Positions 37,959 through 47,527 of a stretch of DNA of 64,000 nucleotides are shown here, piece after piece. Each line of letters begins with the position of its first letter. Position 1 is the first letter of the stretch. The notes under the pieces were generated by a model. The model did not search any database. It was given only the letters and a program-made list of their open reading frames with translations, and had not been told where the DNA came from. The stretch is from Bog-473 sp963843365 (GTDB lineage: Bacteria; Actinomycetota; Acidimicrobiia; Acidimicrobiales; RAAP-2), in contig CAWJKG010000006.1 in NCBI GenBank assembly GCA_963843365.1, positions 124,001-188,000 on the forward strand, in the 5' to 3' direction. Made by a program: the position numbers and the translations under genes.

Positions 37959-39564
37959 CTAGCGCAGGACAGAGTCGTCCAGAGTCACGCCCCGGCCGCC
38001 GCAGACGGCACACTCGGTTGACAAGGTCTCGAGCAGGCCCTCGGAGACCCGCTTCCTGGTCATTTCGACCAGACCCAGCTCCGATATGTCGAAGACCTGG
38101 GTCCGGGTCTTGTCCCGGGCCAGCGCATTCCGGAGGGCCGCCGCCACCTTGTCGCGGTTCTCGCGCACCTCCATGTCGATGAAGTCGATGACGATGATGC
38201 CGCCGATGTCCCGCAGCCGGAGCTGGCGAGCCACCTCCTCGGCTGCTTCCAGGTTGTTTCGGTACACCGTCTCTTCGAGATTGGTCTTGCCGACGTTCTT
38301 CCCGGTGTTCACGTCGATCACCGTGAGCGCCTCGGTGCGTTCGATGATGAGGGAACCCCCGGAGGGCAACCACACCTTCCGGTCGAGTGCCTTGTGGAGC
38401 TGCTCGTGCACGTGGTAGCGCTCGAAGATGGGTAGGCCCTCCACCTCGGGGTCGTAATACTCCACACGGTCGGAGAGCTCAGGGCTGACGGCCCGCACGT
38501 AGTCCCGCACCTGTTCGAAGAGTGCCAGGTCGTCGATGACGACCCCCCGATACTCGCCGTTGAGCTCCTCTCGGAGAAGGCGGACGGAGAGCTCGGGCTC
38601 TCTGTACAGCAGGCCCGGGGCATCGGACCGCTTGGCCTCGGCCTCAATGATGTTCCACTGCTCCAGGAGCGAGGTCACGTCGCGCTGGAGCTCCTCCGCC
38701 GAGACGCCCTCCGCTGCCGTCCGGACGATCATGCCGTGGCCTGCCGGCTTCACCTCGTCGATGATGCGCCGGAGCCGGCGGCGCTCGTTGTCGCCGAGCC
38801 GCTTGGAGATGCCGAAGGCGCTCGAATTGGGTACCAGCACCGCGAAGCGTCCGGGTAGCGAGACCTCTTGGGTCAGGCGGGCGCCCTTGGCCCCGATGGG
38901 GTTCTTCGTCACCTGACACAGAATTGTCTGGCCCGCCTTCAAGACATCCTCGATCCGAGGCTGTTGCCGACGCGCCCCCCTCGATGTCGTCCCTGTCGTA
39001 GCGCACGTCGCCCCGGTAGAGCACGGCGTTCTTGGGGATGCCGATGTCGACGAAGGCTGCCTCCATGCCGGGCAGGACGTTCTGGACCCGGCCCCGGTAG
39101 ACGTTTCCGTCGATCTGGTTCGTATCGTCCGCGGCGCGGGAGACGTAGTGCTCGACCAGGGAGCGGCCTTCGAGCATGGCGATCTGGGTCATGTGGGGTT
39201 GCACATGGACGCAGACGAGGTAACGCCCGACCTGCTTCGACTTCCGGTCCCGCCCGGAGCGACGTCGGCTACGGGAACGCTTGGGATCGGATGCGGGCGC
39301 CTCCTCCTCGTCTCCGGAGCTCCGGACCTCCGGGCGCACCGCTTCCGGGCGCACCGCTTCGTCCGGCCGCGTCAGGGCCACGACGGGGGCCGCCGCCTTG
39401 GGTGGCGGCGGAGGAGCGGCGACGGGCGCCGGCCTGGTGTCTCCTATCTTGGGCTTCGGCCTGGGCGCGGGGCGCGGCCCTTCAGAAGGACTGGCGCTCG
39501 GGCCACCCCCCGATGGCTCCGGAGGGTGGCCCTCCGGGCTGTGGCTGATTTCCGTTTCGGACAT
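37959..39564 (-). CDS. rng: Ribonuclease E/G, frameshift in a C run
   Basis: This endonuclease cuts mRNA and matures rRNA. The first 110 residues are Pro/Ala-rich and basic (PKRSRSRRRSGRDRKSKQ). An S1 domain follows (NVYRGRVQNVLPGMEAAFVDIG), then the catalytic core with GFIVI-like IGGIIVIDFIDME, where the two acidic residues bind magnesium. The zinc-link CAVCGGRG comes near the end. The run of six C at 38975-38980 (plus strand) is one base too long. Removing one restores DDIEGARRQQPRIEDVLKAGQ. The ATG at 39564 has a GGAGG site about ten bases upstream and lies inside the previous gene. Confidence 0.92.
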
Positions 39565-42238
39565 GAGGGAAAGCCCTCCTCGCGTGCTGTGTCGCGTCGC
39601 CTTCGGTCCCGGGCCCGCCCACTGGGAGCGGCTCGAACCGAGCGCCATCGCGTTCGATCCATTGATGCGTTCGGCAGGCCCGTCCCGGCGCCGCAGGGGC
39701 GCCCAGGGCCGTTATCAGGTCACCGGGGCGGACCCCACGCGGGTGCGTGGCCAGTTCCGCTCGGATGTGACCGTTGGGGCTGGTCAGAGTCAGTGCCCGG
39801 ATCGCCGGACGGATATCGTCCTCAATCTGGCGACCTTTCCGTTCCCGCAGCACGGTGAGCACGGGGGCAGCGAGCACCGTGGCCACCCGCTCCCGCAGCT
39901 CCTCATCCCGCACTCCGAGCACCTCCAGCTCCCAATCGCACGATGCTACCTCCTGCTGGAGCGAACCCTCCGCCTCCCCGATCAGGGCCGCTGCCTCGAC
40001 GTCGATGCCCTCGGGCAGCAGCGTGCTCAGCACCGTGGGGAGCTCCGCCACAGGCGTCTCACCGGGGCGGGCTGCCTCGAGGCGCAGGTCGAGGTACTCC
40101 CCCAGTGACTCACAGCCCGTCGGCAGGGCCAGGCCGAAGCTGACCAGCGGATGCGGGACGAAGCCCTGTGAGTACGCCATCGGGAGGCCGCTGCGGCGCA
40201 ATGCCCGCTCCCACAGGCGCGCCACGTCCCGGTGGCTGGTGAACCGGATCTTCCCCGCCTTGGTGAAGCGAAGACGCAGGCGGCGCTGGCCCTCAGGAAG
40301 CACGGGTGACCAGGCGCACCGGAATCCGGTCCCCGACGCTGAGGTCCTGTCCGGTGCCCTGGCTCCCGCCCCGGGTGGCAGCGGCGACGCCACCACGTGC
40401 TCCAGCCCGAATCCGGTGCAGGCGCCGCAGTCGTAACACGGCGTCCAGCGGCAGTCTTCGACGGCGACGCTGGCCAGCGCGTCCTGCCAGTCGCCCCAGA
40501 GAAAGTCACGATGCAGGCCTGCGGAGATGTGGTCCCACGGCAGCGCCTCGGCCTCGTCACGGTCCCTGTGGCAGACCTCCTCGACGCTGAGGCCCTCGGC
40601 GGCCAGGGCGTCCTCCCAGAGTGACAGGTCGAAGCGCTCCGACCACTCCTGGAAGGTGCCGCCGGCTCGCCATACCCGTTCGATCACGGCGCCCATCCGC
40701 CGATCACCCCGGCTGGCCAGGCCCTCCGCCACGGACGCCGCCGGCTCGTGCCAACGGATCGTGAGGCCTCTGGTGCGCCGCGCCGCCTCACGCAACAGGG
40801 CAACCTTGCGCTCGAGCTCCGCCACGGTGTCCTGGCCGAACCACTGGAACGGCGTGTGGGGCTTGGGGACGAAGCCGCCGACGGAAGCCACCACGGTGAC
40901 CCCCTTGTGGTACTTCCGTCCGATTTCCACGCAGCGTGCGCCCAGCTCCGCAATGCCGAGGACGTCCTCGTCGAGCTCGGTAGGCAGGCCGATGAGGAAG
41001 TAGAGCTTGATCCGGCGCCAGCCCTGGCTGAAGGCAGCGTCGACGGCGCTGTAGAGGTCTTCTTCGGTGATCAGCTTGTTGATGACCGTGCGCATGCGCC
41101 AGGTGCCGCCCTCGGGGGCAAAGGTGAGCCCGGTACGGCGTACTTTCTGGATCTCGGCTGCGGTCCCGACCGTGAAGGCGTCAACTCGCAGGGACGGGAG
41201 GCTCACGGACACCCGGCCTCCCAGCTCGGGGTCGTCGACGATGGCCCGGACGGTGTCCTCAATGCCCGAGAAGTCCGCCGAGGAGAGCGAGGTCAGCGCC
41301 ACCTCGTCATGACCGCTCCAGGCCAGGCCCTGCTGCACCATGTCGCGCACCTGGCTGGCCGGGCGCTCGCGCACCGGTCGGGTGATCATTCCCGCCTGGC
41401 AGAAGCGACAGCCTCGCGTGCAGCCGCGAAAGACCTCGACGTTGAGGCGGTCGTGGACGACTTCGGTGAGCGGGACGAGCGGGCGGGCCGGGTACGGCCA
41501 GTCGGCCAGGTCCCCGACCGTCCGTTTTGCGACCTCCGCCGGCACCCCCGGCACCGCCGGGCGGGTCGACACCAGCGAACCGTCCTCGTAGGACGGGACG
41601 TAGAGCGCGGGGACGTAGACGCCCTCCAGTACCGCGAGCGCCCGGAGGAGTCGGTTCCGGTCACGCTGCTCGGGGGGGTCGGCCTGCAGCCAGTCCGCCA
41701 TCACCTCGTTGATCTCCCCGACGACCTCCTCGCCGTCGCCGAGGACGAAGGCATCGACGAAGTCGGCCAGCGGTTCGGGGTTGAACACGCAGTGCCCCCC
41801 GGCCACCACGAGCGCGTCGGCACCGCCCCGCTCCGCTGCGTGGAGCGGGAGCCCGGCCAGATCGATCATGTTGACGAGGTTGGTGTAGACGAGCTCAGCC
41901 GAGAGGTTGAAGGCCAGCACGTCGAAGGCGGCCGCCGGCAGGTGCTGCTCCACGCTGAAGAGAGGGATACCGGCCGCCCGCATGGCTGCCTCCATGTCGA
42001 CCCAGGGCGCGTAGCCGCGCTCGGCCAGAGCGTCCGGACGCCCGTTCAGGATCTCGTAGAGGATCTGCAGCCCCTGGTTCGGCAGCCCGATCTCATAGGT
42101 GTCGGGGTAGAGCAGCAGCCAGGCCACGACGCCGGCGGCGTGCTCCGGATACACCGATCCCTGCTCGCCCCCGATGTAGCGGGCCGGCTTGGACACCGTG
42201 GGCAGGATGCGCTCTATCTGCGGCCACAGGGTCTCCAT
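39482..42238 (-). CDS. Radical SAM protein fused to a DUF2344 domain (TIGR03960 + TIGR03936)
   Basis: This 918-residue protein combines two widely linked but poorly understood families. The N-terminal part has a B12-binding-like region and the radical SAM cluster motif CTRGCRFCQAG near residue 272. The second part, from about residue 650, is DUF2344 (RLRFTKAGKIRFTSHRDVARLWERA). The pair is always found beside RNase E/G and ribosomal genes, so a role in rRNA or ribosome modification is suspected. The ATG at 42238 (METLWPQ) is used; a TTG at 42265 is possible. The last 27 residues overlap the rng start by 83 bases and are low in complexity. Confidence 0.9.
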   Translation of the reverse strand: METLWPQIERILPTVSKPARYIGGEQGSVYPEHAAGVVAWLLLYPDTYEIGLPNQGLQILYEILNGRPDALAERGYAPWVDMEAAMRAAGIPLFSVEQHLPAAAFDVLAFNLSAELVYTNLVNMIDLAGLPLHAAERGGADALVVAGGHCVFNPEPLADFVDAFVLGDGEEVVGEINEVMADWLQADPPEQRDRNRLLRALAVLEGVYVPALYVPSYEDGSLVSTRPAVPGVPAEVAKRTVGDLADWPYPARPLVPLTEVVHDRLNVEVFRGCTRGCRFCQAGMITRPVRERPASQVRDMVQQGLAWSGHDEVALTSLSSADFSGIEDTVRAIVDDPELGGRVSVSLPSLRVDAFTVGTAAEIQKVRRTGLTFAPEGGTWRMRTVINKLITEEDLYSAVDAAFSQGWRRIKLYFLIGLPTELDEDVLGIAELGARCVEIGRKYHKGVTVVASVGGFVPKPHTPFQWFGQDTVAELERKVALLREAARRTRGLTIRWHEPAASVAEGLASRGDRRMGAVIERVWRAGGTFQEWSERFDLSLWEDALAAEGLSVEEVCHRDRDEAEALPWDHISAGLHRDFLWGDWQDALASVAVEDCRWTPCYDCGACTGFGLEHVVASPLPPGAGARAPDRTSASGTGFRCAWSPVLPEGQRRLRLRFTKAGKIRFTSHRDVARLWERALRRSGLPMAYSQGFVPHPLVSFGLALPTGCESLGEYLDLRLEAARPGETPVAELPTVLSTLLPEGIDVEAAALIGEAEGSLQQEVASCDWELEVLGVRDEELRERVATVLAAPVLTVLRERKGRQIEDDIRPAIRALTLTSPNGHIRAELATHPRGVRPGDLITALGAPAAPGRACRTHQWIERDGARFEPLPVGGPGTEGDATQHARRAFPHVRNGNQPQPGGPPSGAIGGWPERQSF

Positions 42239-42261
42239 TCGCACCAACCCTAACGGGGCGC

Positions 42262-44487
42262 TCAACCTCCGCCCGCTGTGGTGGAGGTTGTCGTGCTGCC
42301 GGATCCGGTCGACCCTGCCTTCGAGGTCGTCGTCGTGGTGGTCGGCGTTCCGGCCGGTGGGTTCGTGGTCGGCGTCGCCTGGGTGGCCGGACTGCTCGGC
42401 GTCGGCGTCTTGACCGTCGCGGCCTCAGGATTGGCCAAGATGTAGTTGAAGATGTTCCGCACGAGGGGCGCCGCCGCCTGGGCGCCATAGCCGCCCTGGT
42501 CGATCACGGCCAGGACGACGTATTGGGGATTGGGGTTGGGGCCGAAGGCGACGAACCAGCTGTTGGGCTCGAGCCCCGGCTGGTTCGAGGCCGTTCCGGT
42601 CTTGCCCGCCAGGTTCCACGAGGCGGGAAAACCCTGGAAATCCGCGTAGGCGGTGCCACTCCTGCTCGACACGACACCCTCGAAGCCTTGGAGCATGGCG
42701 CTGTAGTTGGCCGGTGAGATCGTCACCTTGCCCGTCACCTGCGGCTGCAGCTTCTTGATGACGGCGCCGGTGGCCGGGTTGACGATCTCTGACGCCACCT
42801 GAGGGGCGTACCGGGTGCCGCCGTTGGCGAAGGTCGAGTAGGCGACCGCCTGCTCAATCGGGGTCAGGATCGTCTCACCCTGGCCGAACGCCATCTCGAT
42901 GTTGTCGCCGGTGAACCAGGAGGCGGGGTACGGAAAACCCTTGGGCGCCTCCACGTGCAGCTTCGCCCGCGTCAGGTAGCTGTCGACTCGTCCCTGTGCT
43001 TCACCCGGGAGGTCGACGCCGGTGATCGTTCCTTCGCCGTATGCCGTCGCCTCGTTCTGTATCGGCGTGGTTCCGTACTTGGACTGCTGCTCCCAAAACA
43101 TCTCGCCCAGGTTGTAGAAGAATGCGTCGCTCGACGCCGTCAGGGCGCCCGAGATGTTGTAGGTACCACCAGAGTCGCCGGGGTCGTCGTGCAACGTACA
43201 GCCGGTGTCGTTGTTGACACCCGGAGCCGGGCAGCCCTGGATCTTGAAAGTCCCGGAGTCCACGTAGGGCGTGGTAGGCCCGATGAGCCCGGCCTGGAGC
43301 GCCGCTGTTGCCGTGACGAGCTTGAAAGTCGAGCCGGGCGTGTACTGACCCTCGATGGCGTCGTTGTTCTCGGCGCCACTCTGCTGCAGTGCGGTGAAGT
43401 TGGCCGAAGAGATGCCGCCCACCCATTCGTTCAGGTCGTAGGTGGGGTAGGAGGCCATGGCGAGCACCTGGCCGTTCTGGGGGTTCATGACGATGGCCGC
43501 ACCGTTGATGGCGGGGGGGAGCTTGCCGCCGTCGACCTGGTCGGGCGTCTTGCGGTCGGCCAGGATCTGGTTCTGCAGGTCCGCCTGCACAGCCTGCTGG
43601 AGCCCGGTGTCGATGTTGAGCACGACCGTGTCGCCGATCTGCGGTGCGGTGGAATTCAGGGTCCCCACGACCGTTCCGCTGGCGTCGACGGACAGAGCCT
43701 GGCGCCCCGCCACGCCCTTCAGATAGGGCTCGTACTGCGCCTCGATCCCCGACACGCCGATCTGGCTGCCCTGCGTGTACCCGTCGTTGGGGTGGGCCGC
43801 GAGATAGGTGCTCGTGATGTCGCCGACGTACCCCAGCACGTGGGTCGCGGTCGTCCCTCCTTGCGGATAGGTCCGCTGCGCCACCGTCTGCACCGTGACG
43901 CCGGGGTACTCGGACTGATGCGTCTGCAGAAACTGCACGGTGTCTTCCGAGACGCCGACTGCGACGGGCACGGGCTCGTACGGGCTGTACTGCACGTTGT
44001 TGATGGAGTCCTGCACCTGCTTGGGTGTCTGGCCCACGAGCGCCGCCACCATGCCAACGATGGCGGGGTTCTGCGTGGCCTCGGCCCGCGACAGCAGAAT
44101 CTCCTCCTGCGGCGTGTTGGTCACGAGCACCGTGCCCTCGCGGTCGACGATCTCCCCCCGCGGAGCGGCGACGCTGACGACGCGCACCTGGTTGCGCGTG
44201 ACGGCGGCGGCGTAGGTCTTCCCCTCCACCACCTGCAACGTCCACAGCCGAAGCACCAGGACGCCGAAGAGCAGCAACACGACGACCCCCACGATGCGCA
44301 GGCGCAGATTGGGACGCGCTTCTTCCTCTTCGGGAGAGCCGACGATGGACGCGACGTTGACGCTCTTGCGCGGCCGCATGCGCGGCCCCCTGGTGTCGCC
44401 CCTCCAGGTGCCGTGTTTGGCGGGGCGCGTCGAGGGCTTGGGATGGAGCCGGTCGCCGCGGATCGGGTGGCGGAGGGTCCGCTTCAC
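42262..44487 (-). CDS. mrdA: Penicillin-binding protein 2, rod-shape transpeptidase
   Basis: MrdA cross-links peptidoglycan during elongation with RodA and MreBCD. The 741-residue protein has one membrane segment (about residues 68-92: IVGVVVLLLFGVLVLRLW). The pedestal domain begins APRGEIVDREG. The transpeptidase carries the serine in TPGSTFKLVTA, SSDAFFYN, and LAGKTGTASNQ. A Thr/Ser/Pro-rich tail ends the protein. The GTG at 44487 overlaps the mreD stop (GTGA). Four genes mreB-C-D-mrdA are thus one translational unit. Confidence 0.93.
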   Translation of the reverse strand: MKRTLRHPIRGDRLHPKPSTRPAKHGTWRGDTRGPRMRPRKSVNVASIVGSPEEEEARPNLRLRIVGVVVLLLFGVLVLRLWTLQVVEGKTYAAAVTRNQVRVVSVAAPRGEIVDREGTVLVTNTPQEEILLSRAEATQNPAIVGMVAALVGQTPKQVQDSINNVQYSPYEPVPVAVGVSEDTVQFLQTHQSEYPGVTVQTVAQRTYPQGGTTATHVLGYVGDITSTYLAAHPNDGYTQGSQIGVSGIEAQYEPYLKGVAGRQALSVDASGTVVGTLNSTAPQIGDTVVLNIDTGLQQAVQADLQNQILADRKTPDQVDGGKLPPAINGAAIVMNPQNGQVLAMASYPTYDLNEWVGGISSANFTALQQSGAENNDAIEGQYTPGSTFKLVTATAALQAGLIGPTTPYVDSGTFKIQGCPAPGVNNDTGCTLHDDPGDSGGTYNISGALTASSDAFFYNLGEMFWEQQSKYGTTPIQNEATAYGEGTITGVDLPGEAQGRVDSYLTRAKLHVEAPKGFPYPASWFTGDNIEMAFGQGETILTPIEQAVAYSTFANGGTRYAPQVASEIVNPATGAVIKKLQPQVTGKVTISPANYSAMLQGFEGVVSSRSGTAYADFQGFPASWNLAGKTGTASNQPGLEPNSWFVAFGPNPNPQYVVLAVIDQGGYGAQAAAPLVRNIFNYILANPEAATVKTPTPSSPATQATPTTNPPAGTPTTTTTTSKAGSTGSGSTTTSTTAGGG

Positions 44488-45020
44488 CAGGCCCTGCTGT
44501 CGGCCTGGGCGGGAACGAGCGAGCGGCGGTTGCCCTCCCCTACCAGGGCCCACCGCATCAGCCGGTTGACCGGGAGAACCAGCACCACGCTGGAAAGTCC
44601 CACCACGAGGACGAGGGACAGGAAATTCACCTGCACCATCTCACTCTGTCCGAGGATCGCTCCGAGCACGGCGAACAGCATGTCCGCTGCGACGCTGCCC
44701 GCGAGCGCGGCCACCGGCTTGAGCCAGGTGGCACGCGGGTCGGCCGCCGCCGTGAGGGAGCCCACGGCGTAGCCCAACAGGCACGCCACCAGGGCGGACA
44801 GCCCGAATGGCGTCGGCAGGACCAGGTCGAACGACAGCCCCGCCCAGAATCCGACGATCGCGCCCGTTTCCGGGCCGTCGAGCAGGGCAGCGGTGATGGG
44901 CAGGAGCCACAGCAGATCCGGATGGGCCCCACCGATCCGCAGGGCCACCATGACCGTCTGCTGGACCATCAGGACCAGGAAGATGACCAACGCCACCCGG
45001 AGCATGGAACGTCCGGTCAC
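44484..45020 (-). CDS. mreD: Rod shape-determining protein MreD
   Basis: MreD is a membrane partner of MreC in the elongation machine. The 178-residue protein is hydrophobic throughout, with about five to six segments including VALVIFLVLMVQQTVMVALR and LSLVLVVGLSSVVLVLPV. The GTG at 45020 overlaps the mreC stop (GTGA). Identity rests on position and profile, as this family is poorly conserved in sequence. Confidence 0.88.
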   Translation of the reverse strand: MTGRSMLRVALVIFLVLMVQQTVMVALRIGGAHPDLLWLLPITAALLDGPETGAIVGFWAGLSFDLVLPTPFGLSALVACLLGYAVGSLTAAADPRATWLKPVAALAGSVAADMLFAVLGAILGQSEMVQVNFLSLVLVVGLSSVVLVLPVNRLMRWALVGEGNRRSLVPAQADSRAW

Positions 45021-45847
45021 GTGTTCGGCACCCATTGCACGACGTCGACGTACGCCAGTTGCCCCAGGTCGGCGGCGGGGTCGACCTCGATCGTCTCCTG
45101 GCTCGCTCCCGCCGCGGTGTGGAACGTGCGCACCGTGGCGACCGGGATTCCGGGAGGGAAGGCAGCGGCGTCGAGGCTGCTCGTGAACATGTACTCGCCC
45201 TTGTGGAGCGGCGTGTGGGGAGCCACCAGGTCGGCGGTCATGGAGCTCGAAGGTCCTTGGCCGTCCACGATTCCTGTGAATTGGTTGCCGAAGGTCACTC
45301 CCACCTTCGATTGGCCGTCGGTCACGAGGCGCACCACCGATGTGTGGTGGAACGACTGGATCACCTGGCCGACCAGTCCGCCGGCCCCGACGACCGGGTA
45401 CCCGACATCGACGCCGTCGGCTCGCCCTTTGTCCAAGGTGATCGTGGCCGTGAAGTTCGACGAGTACTCGTCGACCGTCTCTGCCGTGACCGTCGGCAGC
45501 GACTGGAGGAACGGCAGGTTCTGCAGCGCTGTGATCTGACGCAGTTGGTTCTTCTCGAAGCCCTGCTCGAGCTGCGCCGCGCGCAGCTCACCGATCGTCC
45601 GCTGCAACCGCTCGTTCTGTCCCTGCACCGACCCATAGTTGAAGGCACCGGCGAAGAAATTTCCGATCGGGCTGATGACGTCGAGCACACCCTGGCGTAG
45701 CGGGGCGTACACGTCGTTGGCGACCGATTTGATTCCCGAAGTCAGGCTGTGGGTCCGGCTGTTCTGGTCGAGCGAGATCAGCGACAGCGAAATGATGACC
45801 AGGACGATGACCGTCAGGGTACGGCGAGACCGCCGGGACCGGGCCAC
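45017..45847 (-). CDS. mreC: Rod shape-determining protein MreC
   Basis: MreC links MreB to the cell-wall enzymes outside the membrane. The 276-residue protein has a basic N-terminus, one membrane segment (LTVIVLVIISLSLISL), and a coiled region (NERLQRTIGELRAAQLEQGF). Two beta domains follow, with VDVGYPVVGAGGLVGQVIQ. The GTG at 45847 is used. mreB ends 22 bases upstream. Confidence 0.93.
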   Translation of the reverse strand: MARSRRSRRTLTVIVLVIISLSLISLDQNSRTHSLTSGIKSVANDVYAPLRQGVLDVISPIGNFFAGAFNYGSVQGQNERLQRTIGELRAAQLEQGFEKNQLRQITALQNLPFLQSLPTVTAETVDEYSSNFTATITLDKGRADGVDVGYPVVGAGGLVGQVIQSFHHTSVVRLVTDGQSKVGVTFGNQFTGIVDGQGPSSSMTADLVAPHTPLHKGEYMFTSSLDAAAFPPGIPVATVRTFHTAAGASQETIEVDPAADLGQLAYVDVVQWVPNT

Positions 45848-45869
45848 CCAGGAGAAACCGGTCGATCGA

Positions 45870-46901
45870 TCAGCGAGTGGAAGTGGTGATCAGCACCCGC
45901 TTCAACGCTTCGAACTCCTCCAGGCACTGGCCGCTGCCGATGGCGACGCAGTTCAGAGGGTCCCGGGCGACGACGATCGGCATCCCCGTCTCGTGCTGCA
46001 GGCGGGACTCGAGCCCGTGCAGCAGGGCTCCGCCGCCGGTCAGCACGATGCCCTGCTCCATGATGTCGGCAGCCAGCTCCGGAGGGGTCCGGTCCAGAGT
46101 CACCTTGACCGCGTCGATGATGGCTGACACCGGCTCCTCAATGGCCCGACGGATCTCCTCGGTGGAGACGACGATGGTCTTCGGAAGCCCACTCACGAGG
46201 TCACGACCACGGATCTCCGCGTGCAGTTCCTGCTCCAGCGGATACGCAGAGCCGAGCGTGATCTTGATCTCCTCTGCGGTGCGCTCGCCGAGCGCGAGGC
46301 TGAACTCCTTCTTCACGAAGGACACGATGGCTTCGTCGAGCTCGTCGCCGCCGATGCGCACGGACTGGCTCGTCACAATGCCGCCGAGGGAGATGACGGC
46401 AACCTCGGTCGTCCCGCCACCGATGTCGACAACCATGTTGCCCGTCGGCTCGTGCACGGGCAGGCCCGCGCCGATGGCCGCGGCCATGGGCTCCTCGATG
46501 ATGTAGGCGCGGCGCGCCCCGGCGTACTCGGCGGCCTCCATGACGGCTCGACGTTCCACCCCTGTGATGCCCGACGGGACGCAGATCACCATGCGCGGCT
46601 TGGCGAACCGGCGCTGATGCACACGGTGGATGAAGTAGCGCAACATTTTCTCGCAGATCTCGAAGTCGGCGATGACGCCGTCCTTGAGTGGGCGGATCGC
46701 CTGGATGTTCGACGGCGTGCGCCCGATCATCCGCTTTGCCTCGGCCCCCACGGCGAGGGGCCGGCCGTCCTTGATATCCACCGCCACGACGGAAGGCTCG
46801 TTCAGGACGATGCCACGGCCGCGGACGTACACCAACGTGTTGGCGGTACCGAGGTCGACGGCCATGTCACGACCGAGGAGGGAAAGACGATTTTCGGCCA
46901 T
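45870..46901 (-). CDS. mreB: Rod shape-determining protein MreB
   Basis: This actin homologue guides lateral wall growth. The 343-residue protein begins MAENRLSLLGRDMAVDLGTANTLVY, has phosphate-binding loops VVDIGGGTTEVAVI and LTGGGALLHGLE, and the family signatures PSGITGVERRAV and IIEEPMAAAIGAGL. The ATG at 46901 lies downstream of a GA-rich stretch. The 165-base gap to ndk holds its likely promoter. Presence of the full mreBCD-mrdA set suggests a rod-shaped cell. Confidence 0.96.
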   Translation of the reverse strand: MAENRLSLLGRDMAVDLGTANTLVYVRGRGIVLNEPSVVAVDIKDGRPLAVGAEAKRMIGRTPSNIQAIRPLKDGVIADFEICEKMLRYFIHRVHQRRFAKPRMVICVPSGITGVERRAVMEAAEYAGARRAYIIEEPMAAAIGAGLPVHEPTGNMVVDIGGGTTEVAVISLGGIVTSQSVRIGGDELDEAIVSFVKKEFSLALGERTAEEIKITLGSAYPLEQELHAEIRGRDLVSGLPKTIVVSTEEIRRAIEEPVSAIIDAVKVTLDRTPPELAADIMEQGIVLTGGGALLHGLESRLQHETGMPIVVARDPLNCVAIGSGQCLEEFEALKRVLITTSTR

Positions 46902-47066
46902 AGTTGGAGCTCTCCCGAGGAATTTCCGGACGGGCGTCGGTACAAGCCGGCGCCCATGATGGTGCGACCACAGGCTATGGGACTCAGAAGGGGTCCACAA
47001 GGCGGAAGCCGCGGAGCGGCCTTTCCCCCGGCAATTACACCGGAGTTGGGCCTGTCTGTGCCTACG

Positions 47067-47483
47067 TCAGGCGGTCGCCAGCCCGGGGAAGAAGAGCCCG
47101 ATCTCCCGTGCCGCCGACTCGTGCGAGTCGGAGCCGTGCACGAGGTTCTCGGATGTTTCGATCCCGTAGTCACCGCGGATGGTGCCCGGCGCCGCCTCAG
47201 CCGGGTTCGTAGTGCCCATCATCAGGCGCACCACGGCGTAGGTGTCCTTCGGCCCCTCGACCACCATGACGAGCGCCGGTGAGCGAGTGATGAAGGCCAC
47301 CAGGTCGCCGAAGAAGGGGCGTTCGGCATGCTCGGCGTAGTGGGTCTCCGCCACCACCTTGGTGATGGTGCGGAGCTCGGCGGCCACCAGGCGCAGCTTC
47401 TTCCGCTCCAGGCGGCTGAGCACTTCGCCGGCCAAGCCTCGCTCGACGCCGTCGGGCTTCACAATGACAAGGGTGCGGTCCAC
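47067..47483 (-). CDS. ndk: Nucleoside diphosphate kinase
   Basis: Ndk moves the gamma-phosphate between nucleotides. The 138-residue protein has the catalytic His in the signature SENLVHGSDSHESA. It also shows TLVIVKPDGVERGLAGEV, and PGTIRGDYG near the end. The start is GTG 47483, 44 bases after folC. Folate synthase, ndk and mreB lie in one run, as in many actinobacteria. Confidence 0.96.
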   Translation of the reverse strand: MDRTLVIVKPDGVERGLAGEVLSRLERKKLRLVAAELRTITKVVAETHYAEHAERPFFGDLVAFITRSPALVMVVEGPKDTYAVVRLMMGTTNPAEAAPGTIRGDYGIETSENLVHGSDSHESAAREIGLFFPGLATA

Positions 47484-47527
47484 GAGTGGTGGACACTACA
47501 CAACCCCACGGACGGTCCGAACCGCGG

